NCBI GenBank assembly: GCA_018343915.1
Contig: JABRWF010000006.1
Span: 310,001-374,000 of the forward strand
Reading direction: 5' to 3'
Length of the DNA stretch: 64,000 nucleotides
Origin: Agroathelia rolfsii
Taxonomy: Eukaryota; Basidiomycota; Agaricomycetes; Amylocorticiales; Amylocorticiaceae
Part shown: one piece after another, positions 1-11,843 of the stretch
Numbering within the stretch: the stretch's first letter is position 1
Layout: every line of letters starts with the position of its first letter
Notes under the pieces: generated by a model
Seen by the model: the letters and a program-made list of their open reading frames with translations, nothing else
The model's database searches: none
What the model was told of the DNA's origin: nothing
Made by a program: the position numbers and the translations under genes

Positions 1-1077
1 AAGACAAGCTAGCCACTAATAAAGTGGTATAATAGAAGAAGTGGAAGATAGTGAACAAGGAATAGCTCATTGCCGATTCCTCTACCTTGGAATGTATCAA
101 GGCTAAACTCACACTATTACTAGTGAATAAGTGCAAGACCCTTAGGCATGCTTACTTTGTGTAGGTATACCTGAAGGAGAAGTTTGGTTAACTAGGTTCC
201 ATCCTGATCTTCCAACTTTGGAAACGCATAGCCCACTTTTCCATCAACCTGAATAAGGATATCATGGTCCAAGTTCAGGAATTGGCTGACCTAATAGGTT
301 AAATTGATGTGCAAGGAGTTGACATACCCAAGTTTGTTAAGGGCATGTAGCTTATTGATGCACTGCCACAGAGCCTGGACTCCGTAAAAGAAATCATTCT
401 GGCAGGAATCAAGAAGCACTTAGACACTACGTTCAAGGAAATCCAGGAGAAGCTCTAAATGTGCTTCAAGATCTAGATGACATCTGGGGCAGGTAAGTCA
501 CAGAAGAAGGCTCAAAAAGCCAGTACAGTGCAGAAAAAGGGGAAGGACCCCAAATTTACCCAGTAAGCCAATCAGCAGTAGTAGCCCTAAAAGCAGCAGC
601 AGCAGAAAGGTGATGACAAGAAGAAGAACCATTGTGGCAAAAAAGGTAAGGGCAAGGCCTAAGCTAAAGTAGCTGATGATGATTCTGACTCTGAAACTAG
701 CAATTTTGCCAATATTGTCATGCTGGACGGTCCCTCTATACTCCCCACACCTACCAGTACCTCCATCACAAGCTTCTTGGCTGCTGGACCAAGTACTCAA
801 ACCCAGTTCTTTGGGACTCTGGCCCACCTGTACTACGCAGGTGGCCTATTCTTTCCCAGCATCCAGAATGCTGTTTCCCAACTCCACTCTAAGAAAAAAG
901 GTATTTCTACTCAGAAGGTTGTCAACATCAAGATAGCTGAGCATGATAAGCAAGTAAGATCACTTATGGAGATCCTGGAGAAGCCCATCCCCGAAGGACA
1001 CCCACTCAAACATCACAGGAGTACGCTATTTGAAGAAAGAATTTCTTACGGCTCTAATGATAAAATCAAGTGGGAAT
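1..1077 (+). pseudogene. Degenerate Ty1/copia element, gag region (5' part off the window)
   Basis: The frame starting at position 3 reads as a copia-type Gag (UBN2-like) with a long Gln/Lys-rich tail and an Asp/Ser-rich segment near 670-700. About fourteen in-frame TAA/TAG codons interrupt it, several at positions where Gln is expected. The same frame continues, with no net shift, into the protease-integrase region after the LTR at 1078-1775 and its 5-bp duplication are subtracted. The element is therefore one old copia copy killed by point mutations. Its 5' LTR and start lie left of the window. The domain call rests on similarity to the copia Gag pattern and the pol that follows. Confidence 0.7.
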
Positions 1078-1775
1078 TGTCACAACCCTAGTTATATCAT
1101 ATTAGACACGATAGCATTTACTTATGTCTACCAAGCATACACTCATGTCTACCAAGCATATACTTATATCTACCAAGCATATACTCAGAACAACCATGCA
1201 ATTACTTAGGTATTTATTATTTATTATATCAAGCTATATATCATGCCATAGAAACTATAGTATAATTTATTTCACAGTATAATATTTATAAGTTATAGTA
1301 TATTATAGTAGGCTATAGTTTACTATTTAGCTATAGCTTAGTTCTAAGCCTTAGCTGAGAACTAGGCTACTCCCTTACTATCACTATTATGCTGGTTGTG
1401 ACATGTTATATATCATGTCATACAAAAGAGCATAACTTTATAATCTCCTATCTTCAGGTACTATCACAGTTACATAAGAACTGCAGTATATGTTACTAAA
1501 CCTTGAAACAATCAAGGAGGAACTTAGGATCATTACTGAATTATTTGGTAAGAGTTAGAAGTTAAGAGAACATACCAAAGTAGATAACAATAGTATACAA
1601 GCATATATTTAAGCCACTAGAGTCTAAGAGATGTCCCCCATCTCACAGACCTCTTTTGTCAAATTATATCTTTATTTTCATAGTCTTTAATTACTCTTTG
1701 CTATACTATTAGGGTCTGGATTGACCCTAGTTATCTTATCTCTCCATAGTGCACTCTGTTTATAGACCTGTAATA
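1078..1775 (+). repeat. Solo LTR of the gypsy-B family
   Basis: The sequence begins TGTCACAACC and ends TGTAATA, decayed from TGTGACA. It resembles the 709-bp LTRs of the gypsy element at 30925-37402 along its whole length, in opposite orientation. The 5 bp GGAAT occurs on both sides (1073-1077 and 1776-1780), a target-site duplication. No internal gypsy sequence is present, so this is a solo LTR left by LTR-LTR recombination. Removing it plus one GGAAT rejoins the copia frame. It keeps a near copy of the transcript-start segment used for self-priming by its family. Confidence 0.88.
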
Positions 1776-4700
1776 GGAATCAATGCAAGTACATTCCCTT
1801 ACTATAAAATTCTCCGCACTAATGACGTATCCAACAGATAATGACATAGTATACCCCATAGAATATGCTGTCTCTGACAGCTTTTTTGTAATCAATTATA
1901 TTTATTCGGTCAATATTGCAAAGTGTATGAAATATAAGGGAAAAGGAAAATAAGAATCATCCAAATAGATGTTAGATACCAGAGCATTGCTCTACTTTAC
2001 CCTCTACGAGAGCAACTTAGTGGATAAGACACCGCTAAATAAGTCTATTTCTATGTCAACCATGAAAGGATCTATGACAGTGTCTAAAATGGGAACTGTC
2101 TTCTTAGATGTAATGAACAAAGGTGTATAAAAGAGAATTCGACTGTACCTGGTATATATTCTTCCCAGTGGTACAGCACATTTGCTCTCTATAGGGCAAT
2201 TCTTACAAAATAGGTTCACCCTATTAGGTGATGCCAATGGGCTCAAGCTCTTCCGGCCTAGATCTTGTAAGTCCTTCTTACAAGGTAGACCTTCCAGCTC
2301 TCGCCTCTCTACTTTTGTTCTAGATGCCACACCGTCCAAACACATGTTTCTGTATAGTGAGGATATGTATACTGTTGACTATAACATTATGCATCGCTGG
2401 CTAGGCCACCCATCAAAGGCTGTGCTCCAGAAAGCACGCCAACACACTCAAGGCTTTCCTGAAGCAATTGAGATCCCAAAAGGGGAACAGAAGCCATATA
2501 AAGGCTGTGCAGAAGGTAAAATACACGCCTACCTGTTTCCATTAACAGAATCATGCACTGATGAGCCCTTCCAGAAGATTCATTCTGATCTGAAGGAATT
2601 CCTGGTTAAGTTATATCACCAGTTCAAATATATAATCATCTTCCTTGATGACAATACGTTGCATGGATGAATCAAGTTCCTTTGAAAGAAGTTAGATGTA
2701 TACAAGGCTACACATAATTTTATTGCAATGGTCAATAATCACTTTAATTCCATAATTAAATAGTGGATGTCTAATGCCAGTGGTGAATACAAGTTGGCTG
2801 AATTTTTAGATCTTCTTAGATCAAAGGGGATCAAGATCCTATAGAGTATACTGTATATGCCTCAACAAAATAGTAGAATAGAGTGGTTTAACTGTACCTT
2901 GATAGAAAAGGCCGAAGCCATGCACCACGCTGTGTGTCTCCCAGACTCCTAGTGGGAATTCTCCCTAGAGCACGCAGTACATGTGTACAACTGCACCCCT
3001 ATATGGTGATTGCACTAGAAGACCCCTCACAAGGTTATCAAAGGAGAAGTCCCAGACATCTCTACACTTCACATCTTTGGCTGTGGTACATACGTATACC
3101 TCCTAGAGGTAGTCAAAGCAAATAAGAAAGCCCCTTGGAGCGAGCTAATGATATACCTTGGTAGCCAATCTGGTGTCAAAGGGTACCACTTTATGTGCAC
3201 CAAAAACAACACAATCTTTTTAGGTCATATAGCAGTTTTTAATGAAGAAGTGTTTCCAAAGCGCAAAACACAAAACTAGCAAATGCTAACCTAAATAGGC
3301 AGGAATATGCCTAGCAAGGGGGAGAATCTTGCTAAAAATCCACCTTCCATCAATTACAATGATGATGAGGGATTAATTTGTGTTTGTGTCCCTATGGCAG
3401 TGCCACTGGTTGACCCGCCAAGTTTCTCTTACACACCAAGATCACCTTCCCCTGTACCACCACTCTCACCTCCCATGCCAGAAGAAGAACCTTCACAAGG
3501 ATTGCTTTCTGAGCCAGAGCCCAAGAGACCCTCTATGTCACCCCTAGTTGATTTATAGAGGCTAGATCTAGAATCACTGCCTGTAGTTCAACGCTCTCAG
3601 TACAAAAAAAGGCCGGTTAACTGGTATGGAGACAATGTCTATAGCCGGCTACCCCTGTCTACTATAGAACAGGAAATTGAGTCCATCAGAAGCTGGAAAC
3701 AGATGGTTGGTATTGGATCTAGTAGCTCCAATCAATATCTTCCATTAACTAGTCTCGGTACATCCAAAGAAGTTTTACTAGCTTCACCAAGTAAGTAAAG
3801 CGAGTCACACGATGAGCCAGTCACCAGTGAATCTCATCTGGCGCCGCCTGGACAAGCACGCCCTAGTGATAACATAGACTCATACCCTGAAACTGTCCAA
3901 CTTGTTAATATGTACCAGAAAGGGGAAGCACCATTGATGAACACCTTATTGGTGTTTGCAATTCCAGAATCAAAAAGTGTGCTTTCAGAAGAGTCCAAAG
4001 TAAGGGAATGAACCTTTAAAGACATTGAGAAATTTAGTATCGATGATTAGAAAGATTGGAAGAAAGCATGCTACGAGGAGCTATTAGCCTTTAAGCACTG
4101 TAAAGTCTTTGAGCTGGTTGCTCTTCCAAAAGGGAAAAAGACCATTAAGAATTGATGGGTATTCAACATTAAGTCAGATGGCCAGAAAAAAGCCTGCTTA
4201 GTGGCTAAAGGGTTCTCCCAATGAGAAGGAATTGACTTCAATAAAATCTTTTCCCCCATTGTCTAATTCAAGACTGTGCAACTAATGCTTGCACTGTCAG
4301 CCCTTCAAGACTGGCATATTATGGGTATTGATGTATGTAATGCATATTTATATAGTGATCTCAAAGAGGAAATATACATAGAGCAACCTAAAGGGTTCAA
4401 AGTAAAAGGAGAAGAATACATAGTAATACAATTACGTAAAGCCTTGTACAGCCTAAAACAAGCTGGCCTCACTTGGTGGAAGACGTTGTCCTCATCACTC
4501 AAAGAAATAGGGTGTTAATAACTTCTCTCCAATGCAGGGGTTTTCCTATACAAAGACAAAAAGGGTAATAAAATTGCCCTGGTTATATACGTTAATGACG
4601 TCCTATTCTTTAGATCAAATCAGTCTGTAGTTGAAACCCTTAAAGCCCATATAATAAAACTTTAGGAATACCAAGACCTTGATAATGCATATGAATTTCT

Positions 4701-4924
4701 CCGTATGCGCATTAAGAAAGAAGGCAACAAAATCTACCTGGATTAGATTCCATATTTAGAAAAAATTATCCAGCAGTTTGGTCTTACCAACTGTAGAAGG
4801 GTGTATACACTGCTGCTAGATGGCTACAGGCCCACTCAAACACTAGTCAATCTTAAAACAGATCCCAAACTCTGACAGTACTTCCAATCCATAATTGGAA
4901 GTCTTCTTTACATTATGCTAGATA
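1776..4924 (+). pseudogene. Degenerate Ty1/copia pol: protease, integrase, reverse transcriptase
   Basis: A single frame shows, in order, a protease-like LDT motif (near 1970), the pre-integrase segment with HRWLGHPS (near 2393), an integrase core, a Pro-rich linker near 3400-3550 and reverse transcriptase from about 4030. The RT contains an AYLYSDLKEEIYIEQP block, and YVND replaces the catalytic YVDD near 4590. At least a dozen in-frame stops are seen, mainly TAG or TAA where copia proteins have Gln and a few TGA where Arg is expected. No frameshift is needed across more than 3 kb. The element cannot encode an active polyprotein. The RT is split by the solo LTR at 4925-5771. Confidence 0.85.
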
Positions 4925-5771
4925 TGTCATGGGTACACCCGGACTCTCCTGATTTTTCTCTATTTTTTCATATTTTTCTTATATTTTTACAATTTTTCTT
5001 TGACTCTCTACATCTTATTTACTGTTTACGAGCATTCTGAAGGACAGTTGGTCACATGATACTTGGTCACATGACCGGCCATCATAGTTCCCTTGTACTG
5101 GTGTCCGTTAGTAAGCAGAGTCTGGAATGTTCTGGAATGTTCTGTAAATAGAAACGGATTAGTCAGCATAATATAACAAGCACACCATCGTGCTTAGTCA
5201 TCCAACTCTGTACTATCTTTAGTTTTCCTTATCATTTCCTAAGGCTGTGCACGGATCATTGCACAGCCTTGGCCTTAATATATAAGGATTCTGTAATTCT
5301 CCCTGAAGGCCTTAGCTTTGACCTTTTGCCTTCAGGTGAGTAAGAACTTGTGTATTTAGATAGATTACTAATAATTTTGCCTTCAAGCTTATTGTCCTAG
5401 TCCCTATACCCCCTTGCCCTCTTAAGGTGCCTAGTCAGCCTTTAAGTTGTATAAGGACTATGTAAGCCCCATGCCCACACCTCCTAGCTACCCACGTGCT
5501 CCTCCTTGTCCAAGTCCCTTAATAAATCAGGGCACGTGTGAACTTAGGGTCCATACCCTTAAAGCTAAGCCTCTAAACGTCTCAGAAGTTTAGCAACCTA
5601 AGCTCCTTACTAAGCAATTATACGTGTCATTAGTGACCGGTAGGCCTTTGTGGAAAGTCTGGTAGATTTGGAGTACACAATTGTGACCCATTAGCAGTAC
5701 AACATATCTGTGTGGTGTATAGGCTTAAGTCACTTCTGTTGTTGAGGTAGTCAAGAGCGCAAGCCTTGACA
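4925..5771 (+). repeat. Solo LTR (family A) inside the copia reverse transcriptase
   Basis: This 847-bp insertion begins TGTCA and ends TGACA, a perfect 5-bp terminal inverted repeat. It is flanked by AGATA on both sides (4920-4924 and 5772-5776). Removing the LTR and one AGATA restores continuous copia RT coding between LYIML and PDIAFAV. The right half carries a TATA-like stretch (ATATATAAGG near 5277). A diverged relative lies near 7970-8700. No internal element remains, so this is a solo LTR. The parental family is probably gypsy-like but is not present complete in the window. Confidence 0.9.
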
Positions 5772-6439
5772 AGATACATACCCAGACATAGCCTTTGCAG
5801 TAACTAAGCTGGTATAATTTGTCACTAATCCAATACAAGAGTACCTAGACAAAGCACTATTCATAGTGAAGTATCTATGGACGATAAAAGACTACTAGCT
5901 AGTCTATGATGGGGACTCTAATGGTGGCTTAATTACCTATTTGGACTCCAACTATGCTAGTAACCCCAACAACTGTTGCTCCATTACCAGCAATATATTT
6001 ATGCTGGAAAATGGAATCTTCTTATAAAAGTCACATGTACAACACACAGTTGCACTCTCTTTGACCGAGGCCAAATATATTGCAGTGTTAGATTATGCCA
6101 AGCAAGCACTGGGAATTTGGAACATTCTTTCTGAACTTGAGCTACTCATGCTCCTTCTAACGCTAGTGTGCTGTGACAACATAGGTGCCAACTTCTTAGT
6201 GGCAAATAATGTAACTAATCAGAAGTTGAAATACATTGACATATAATACTATCACATTAAAAGCTACATTGAAGATGGAAAGGTTGTGGTCTTCTTTATA
6301 GAAGGGAACCTTAACCCCGCCAATATGTTCATAAAGAACCTGGTATTCAACAACTTCTATAAGTGCCAGCTTCTTACCGGACTTGAATTCCTAGAGCCAA
6401 CTCTTTGGCACAAGGTGTCCCAGTGCATCAAACAATAGA
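5772..6439 (+). pseudogene. Degenerate Ty1/copia RT end and RNase H
   Basis: This continues the same frame as the copia pol upstream. It contains the end of RT (PDIAFAVTKL), the RNase H start (LDSNYAS, where copia has DADWA), the SLTEAKYIA block near 6060 and the C-terminal end before a polypurine tract. Stops occur near 5817, 6028 and 6244. The 61-codon open stretch at 6061-6246 is the longest intact part. The copia element ends shortly before 6440. Confidence 0.8.
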
Positions 6440-6451
6440 GACTGTGTGGAA

Positions 6452-6835
6452 CAAAGGGGAGTGGTGTGACTATACAGAATGCCCTAGTAGCTGTGCCAAA
6501 GATATAACAAGGGAAATTAGAGTGGAGCTCCAATATTTAGTAGTAGATTAAAATATAGTATATATATAAGGTAGTAACATACTTTAATGACAACGGTTTT
6601 TATACCTGAACCACCACCACTGCCTTGCACCCATACACACACTTAAGCCTCACTACTTATCACCTCTTACCCAAGTAAGTCTAATACATAGATTATATTA
6701 GCTAGTGTGTATATTAGTATGTAGTACATAAGTATAGTAGTGGCAGTACACTATGTAATGTAGTGTACAGTGCAGTGGTAGCTAGATGCACGCACTGCTA
6801 GTCTTAGGACTAGCGCCGTTCATCACTTAGGACCT
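6452..6835 (+). repeat. Polypurine tract and 3' LTR of the degenerate copia element
   Basis: A purine run (AAAGGGGAGTGG, 6453-6464) immediately precedes TGTGACTATA at 6465, the expected layout of a polypurine tract and 3' LTR. The right end is uncertain. TCATCA near 6831-6835 is the last plausible boundary before gypsy integrase-like coding starts. The matching 5' LTR is outside the window, so the target duplication cannot be tested. A TATA-like TATATATAAG lies near 6560. Confidence 0.55.
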
Positions 6836-6839
6836 AGTT

Positions 6840-7970
6840 ATACTCTAGCACCAGTCTACAACTTCACCAGATATATATTGGACAAAGTCTAAGGAGCTTC
6901 TGCTTTATGATGGTTGTATCTATATTCCCGACACTAATAACCTCTGGCTTTGTATCCTTTAACTTAAGTATAACCACCTTATAGTAGGCCACTTTAGACA
7001 AAACAAGACCTTCCAACTAGTTTGGTATGAGTATACCTGGCCAGGGCTCTGTGGATCTGTCAAGGAGTACTGTAATACTTGTATTACATATAAACATGGG
7101 AAGGTAGTCTAACACAAACCCTACAGCCTACTCTACTAGCTTCTGATTCCGGAATGACTATGGAGCTCTATTTCTATAAATTTCATTGAGTAGCTGCCAC
7201 CCTCTATAGGCTATACCACCATCCTCATTATAGTTGACCACCTCTCTAAGTAAGGGATCTTCATTCCAACCTATAATACCATTACTTCCTAGGACCTTGC
7301 CTAACTCTTTGTCACATATGTATTCTTGAAGCATAGAGTTCTAACATATATTACCTCTGACTATGGATCAGAATTTGTCTCCTACTTCTTGTACTCCCTG
7401 GAAACCCTCCTAGATATAAAGCTCTACTTTACATTAGGCTACTACCTCAAGGGCAATAGATAGACAGAACAAGTCAACCAGATACTGGAACAGTATTTCT
7501 GTATGTACTGTAACTATCAACAGGATAACTAGTCTGAGCTACTTCTAATGGCAGAATTTGTATATAATAATACCCTAAGCAAGTCCACTAGGGTATCTCT
7601 GTTCTTTGCCAACAAAGGCTACAACTCCTCTGCTATCTCTATTTATCCAGAACAAGACATTACCTCTATCCATACCCTTAAGTTTGCAGTTAACCTAGAT
7701 AGCCTCCACCAGAAGCTCTATATCCAGCTCTCTACTGCTCAGTGCTAATACCAGACTCTGATAGATAAGAAATACCTCCTAGCCCCCAACTTCAAAGTTA
7801 GCCAGCAAGTATTTATCTATATAAAGTTTTTCTATACTACTTATCTATCCAAGAAGCTCTCCAATAAGTACCTAGGGCTCTACAAGATTATAGCACAAGT
7901 TAGGTTGTCCTCTTTTACTCTCTGCCTCCTTAATTTTGTTATAAGTCAATCTATGTACTATAAATTTATT
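6840..7970 (+). pseudogene. Ty3/gypsy integrase remnant
   Basis: One frame reads as a gypsy integrase. It shows a zinc-binding region (VGHF near 6975, CNTC near 7075), the first core Asp block replaced by SINFIE near 7175, TSDYGSEF near 7360, a GNR-TEQVNQ block near 7450 and the AEFVYNN block at 7551. The tail near 7930 resembles the end of the C-terminal integrase domain. About twelve in-frame TAG/TAA/TGA codons interrupt it, almost all at expected Gln or Arg positions and at least one at an expected Trp (near 7531). It belongs to a different gypsy lineage from the intact element at 31657-36641. The gag-RT part is absent. Confidence 0.75.
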
Positions 7971-8700
7971 TAAGATTTCTCATTATTTTTCTGATTTTTC
8001 CCCAATTTTTTTCTATTTTTTGGTATATAATATGTATATTACATAAGCAGACATTATGTAAATACTCTGATGACTAAGCAAAGTCATGTGACTTATTATG
8101 TAAAGCAGGTCTAGAGTATGGGTCTAGAACATAACACCATCATAGACTCACTATGGTACAATATTATATCATACTTAGCACCTCTGTACATAGACCATGT
8201 ACCAGGTACACAGACTAGGTAGAATTAGTATATAACCCTGTAGTGCCTCTACCTGAAGACCCTAGATTTGTTCTCTTTATCTTTAGGTAAGCACAATAGT
8301 GCTTTGTATCCAGTAGTTAACTAACATAATAAAATCTTTATTTTCAGAGTCCCTATCTCTCTCTCTCTCTCTCTCCCCCATCAAATCCTCTTGGCTCTGT
8401 GCTAGAGGTTGTAAGCATGCTTTGTGCTGCTTGCAGTAGAGACAGACTCAGTGCAAGTCTCTGTATGCACACATAAGACAGGTCTAGCCCTCTAGGTAAC
8501 CATTTGCATCAGCAATAATACAAACCACATTGTGCTTAGTATACTTGCCCCAATAAAAGCTTTATACCTAGTTGGCCAGGGTTAAGATACCTTAACCCCT
8601 ATCTATATATACAAGATAACTTATGTCTTGACTATAGATCTTGCTTGAAAGTCTTGTAGACTTAGAGTAAAGCCTGGTAATAGAAAAGCTTGAGTTTGAG
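7971..8700 (+). repeat. Diverged LTR-like copy related to the family A solo LTR
   Basis: The T-rich start (near 7975-8025) and the middle block (near 8223-8354, including the CCTGAAG...AGTCCCTA stretch) resemble the corresponding parts of 4925-5771 in the same order. The right part is poorly conserved and neither end could be fixed. A (TC)n microsatellite at about 8356-8376 lies inside. It may be a solo LTR inserted at the end of the gypsy integrase remnant. Confidence 0.4.
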
Positions 8701-9229
8701 TGAGAGTAGAGATAGGGCACAGAGAAGTATACACCCCTGCATTCCAAGTCCTGGGAAGAGTAAAAAAGGCCTTACTGCCTACCCCGTACCTTTAAGGGGT
8801 TTCTGTAGACTTTGGTTGAGTTTTGGTGGCAAGAGTTAGATATGCTCTTGATATCTACCCACCTGCGCATCTGCTGGCAACTACTCCCCTCTATAGCCTC
8901 AGCTACCTCTGATACTTCTACCTTTGCCTTCTCTTTGGTTTATACACTTATAGTCCATAATGACATGTTGTTATTCATTTAGCACACCTCATGCCTTTCA
9001 CAGTATAGCTAGTATAACTACCATGACCCTTCTATATACCATATGCATGTAACACCCCTCCTCCAATAGGTCTGACATGTCTGTCCCTGTATAACAATAT
9101 TAGCTACAAGTCACTAAGGGGAGGAGTAATATACTGGCATCTCCCTAACTATAGTACCCACAGCCTCTGTAACCCCAACTACTCTACGACACTTGGCAGA
9201 AGATACCTCTAGCACCTCTATATTAGACC
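8701..9229. other. Degenerate intergenic or transposon-derived DNA, no gene recognised
   Basis: No open frame of useful length or recognisable protein segment is visible on either strand. Its position between an integrase remnant and a polypurine tract plus LTR suggests it is the 3' internal part of a decayed gypsy element. That is inference from position only. Confidence 0.4.
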
Positions 9230-9500
9230 TCTCTAATGCCCCCTGCAGTTGTTAAATGTATTCCTTGTGCTTGCACTCATACTACTCCCTAGCCTCCGTA
9301 TGCGTACACTGCTGATGCTCCTTCCACTTGCACATCTCCCTCTTCTCATGCTTGAGCCACTTGTGCTCCTCCCACTTGCACTGCTTATGTGCTTCCTACT
9401 TATGTCTCTCCCTCTCTTTGTACTTCTTCTACTCTATCTCCTTGCACTCTTTCCTCTTATGCTCCTTATATTCACACTATTCTTTCCACTGTCTTGCAGC
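9230..9500 (-). pseudogene. Antisense coiled-coil-like coding remnant
   Basis: Read on the minus strand, this interval encodes a dense Lys/Glu/Cys/His/Arg-rich segment with short repeats such as KWEEHK and CKWKEH, typical of a charged coiled coil, with a few in-frame stops. The plus strand of the same DNA gives only a Leu/Cys-rich artefact. It sits antisense at the 3' end of the gypsy remnant, just before its polypurine tract. No family is recognised. It may be an accessory antisense ORF of the element or a captured fragment. Confidence 0.35.
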
Positions 9501-9720
9501 TACTAGTTAGGCCTCTAGGACCATGATATTGGCATCAAGCTCACAAGGGGAAGACATTGGCAAGTAAAGCTAGTAGGTAGTAGTAGTGGTAGTAGTAGTG
9601 GTATAGTAATAAGAGTTGGTTGTTGATGACTCTATGTAGGTACACAAATATAGACCCATACAAACTATTTTTGTACTCCAATACTAATACAGTCACTAGT
9701 CCTTTAAGGGTTTAGGACCT

Positions 9721-10345
9721 AAAGGGGGGATACTATCACAACCCTATCACAACCATAGTTATGCTATGCTATAGAAACTATAGCATTTATTCATGTTTAA
9801 TAAGCATATATTCAGATTTACCAAGTATACACCCATGATCTTTCAGCATATACTCAGAATAACTATGGAATTACTCAGGTATTTAATATTATTATTATCA
9901 AGCTACAAATCATGGTATAGAGGCTATGATATATAGTATCTCATAGTATATTACTTATAAGTCATAGCATATTACAGCAAACTATAGTTTATTATTTGAT
10001 CATAGCTTAGTTCTAAGTCTAAGGCTTAGAAAAAGGTATATCATTGTTTCTGCTCCCTTTCACTGTCGCATTGGTTATGACATGTTATATATCACATTAT
10101 ACAAAAGAGTGTAACTTTACATTTTCTATCTTCCAGGCACTATCACAGTTACATAGGAACCACAATACATCATGATAATCACTGAAACAATCAAGGAGGA
10201 TCCTAGGAGTTATATTGGAGTATTTAGTAAGGGTTAGAAGCTAGGAGGGCATAGCAATCTAGAGAATAATAGTATACCATTATGTATTTAAACCTTTAAG
10301 GTCTAAGAGATGTTCCCTATCTCATAGACCTCTTTTGTCAATTCT
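9721..10345 (+). repeat. Polypurine tract and decayed 3' LTR related to the gypsy-B family
   Basis: AAAGGGGGGA (9721-9730) is followed by TATCACAACC at 9734, a decayed form of the gypsy-B LTR start TGTCACAACC. Similarity to the 709-bp LTRs continues to about 10345, including ATCTCATAGACCT near 10320. That segment matches the self-priming segment of the intact element with two changes. Similarity stops before the LTR end, so the copy looks truncated or interrupted. Confidence 0.6.
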
Positions 10346-10656
10346 ATTATCTTTGCCCTTGCCTAAAGTCCCATTATAAATCACTACTAGCTCTGAGAAT
10401 ATTTCCTTGCCTCTGTATTATTTTTCTGCAAGTCTAAGTCATAGTCAAAGCTATTATAAGTTATAGTTTACCATTCTATAGTTAACCTTAGGGTTGGAAA
10501 CCCTAAGAGCATCACCTCCAGCCTTGGATTAGGCTAGAGAAGTGATTAAAGCTTACTAATAATTCCATAGGAACTATTCATAGTATTCATAGTATTTATA
10601 GTATTATTCATAGTATTATTGTTTATTGCTATAGACCTATGATAGACCTCTTCTAT
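10346..10656. other. AT-rich spacer without recognisable gene
   Basis: Both strands are full of stops. A 9-bp perfect hairpin (10487-10507, TTAGGG-like stem) and a run of short TAGTATT repeats near 10575-10615 are the only structures seen. Confidence 0.5.
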
Positions 10657-11229
10657 ATATAAGTGGCTTCTACTCCAATATTTCTAATATATCCCTACTC
10701 ACCCTCACCTACTACCACCCAATAACTAAAGACACCTCTCTAGCTCCTAACCTCTACTCTCTGCCCTCCACTATTTGGGCATTAGAACTAGCAACCCCTT
10801 GCTTAGTACCCAATTAGAGTCCCGGAGTCTTTTTCTCTTTTTATGTATCCTATTTTCCTATTATTTCCCCCACATATTCTAGTACCTTTATTCATATAGA
10901 TAGTTTTGGCCCATTTATGCCTTATATTCCATTTCTGTCACAACCCTCTCCATGCATAAGTGGCTTTCATTCCAATATTTCCAACATATCCCTACTCACC
11001 CTCGCCCACTACCATCCAACAACCAAAGACACCTCTCCAGCTCCCAACTTCTACTCTCCGTCCTCCGCAATTTAGGCATTGGAACTAGTAATCCCTTGCT
11101 TGGCACCCAATTGGAGTCCCGGAGTCTTTTCCTCTTCTTATGTATCCTGTTTTCCCATTATTTTCCCCACACGTTCTAGTACCTTTATTCACATAGATAG
11201 TTTTGGCCTATTCATACCCTGTATTCCGT
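10657..11229 (+). repeat. Tandem duplication, period 297 bp, two copies
   Basis: The block beginning AAGTGGCTT at 10661 recurs at 10958, and the end segment TAGTTTTGGCC at 10901 recurs at 11198. Both offsets are exactly 297 bp. Differences are mostly C/T and G/A transitions, with the second copy richer in C and G. Open frames inside are Leu/Ser/Pro-rich and shared by both copies, with no recognisable domain, so they are not called as genes. Confidence 0.85.
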
Positions 11230-11843
11230 TTCCCACTCTCTGTCTCACTTTATTTCTATTCCTCTTGGTATCCCCCTACTACTATAGTATTTATACCAAC
11301 CTAGCATGTACCTAGCTATCTCAGTTCAGAAATTAACTTAGTTCCCCTGCTCCTGTCTGACTCCTATCCTGGACCGCAACTAGGCAAGGGCCTGATATAT
11401 ACATCTTGGCCAAGTCCAGTCACCCCTCTCCTTTTCTATCCACTCTCCCATCTTTACTCCTGTTCACTCTATTTCTATTTCCATTCTGCTCCACCCCTCC
11501 CTTTTCTACTATCTCCGTCTGTCTAAGACTTAACAATTTCCTACTCTCTATCTCACTTCATTTCTATTCCTCTTGGTATCCTCCTGCTACTATAGTATTT
11601 ATACTGACCTAGTATATACCTAGCTACCTCAGTTTGGAAATCAACTTAGTTTTCCTTCTCCTATCTAACTCTTGTCCTGGACTACAACTAGGCAAGGGCC
11701 TAATATATATATCTTGGCCAAGTCCAGTCACCCCTCTCCTTTCCTATCCACTTTCCTACCTCTACTCCTGTTCACTCCATCTCCACTTCTGTTCTGCTCT
11801 ACCCCTTCCCTTTCTACTATCTCTATCCATCTAGGACTTAATA
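11230..11843 (+). repeat. Tandem duplication, period 308 bp, two copies
   Basis: TCTCACTT at 11243 recurs at 11551, and the terminal CTAAGACTTA at 11523 recurs as CTAGGACTTA at 11831. Both offsets are 308 bp. The unit is unrelated by eye to the 297-bp unit directly before it, so two separate tandem duplications lie head to tail. Both units are pyrimidine-rich on the plus strand. Confidence 0.85.

Noticed and set aside
9249..9510. Leu/Cys-rich open frames on the plus strand
   Set aside because: They are the complement of a Lys/Glu-rich antisense coiled-coil segment and have no membrane-protein layout.
10487..10507. CTTAGGGTT...AACCCTAAG hairpin resembling telomere repeats
   Set aside because: Only one unit on each arm and no array. 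A chance hairpin in AT-rich DNA is more likely than an interstitial telomere.
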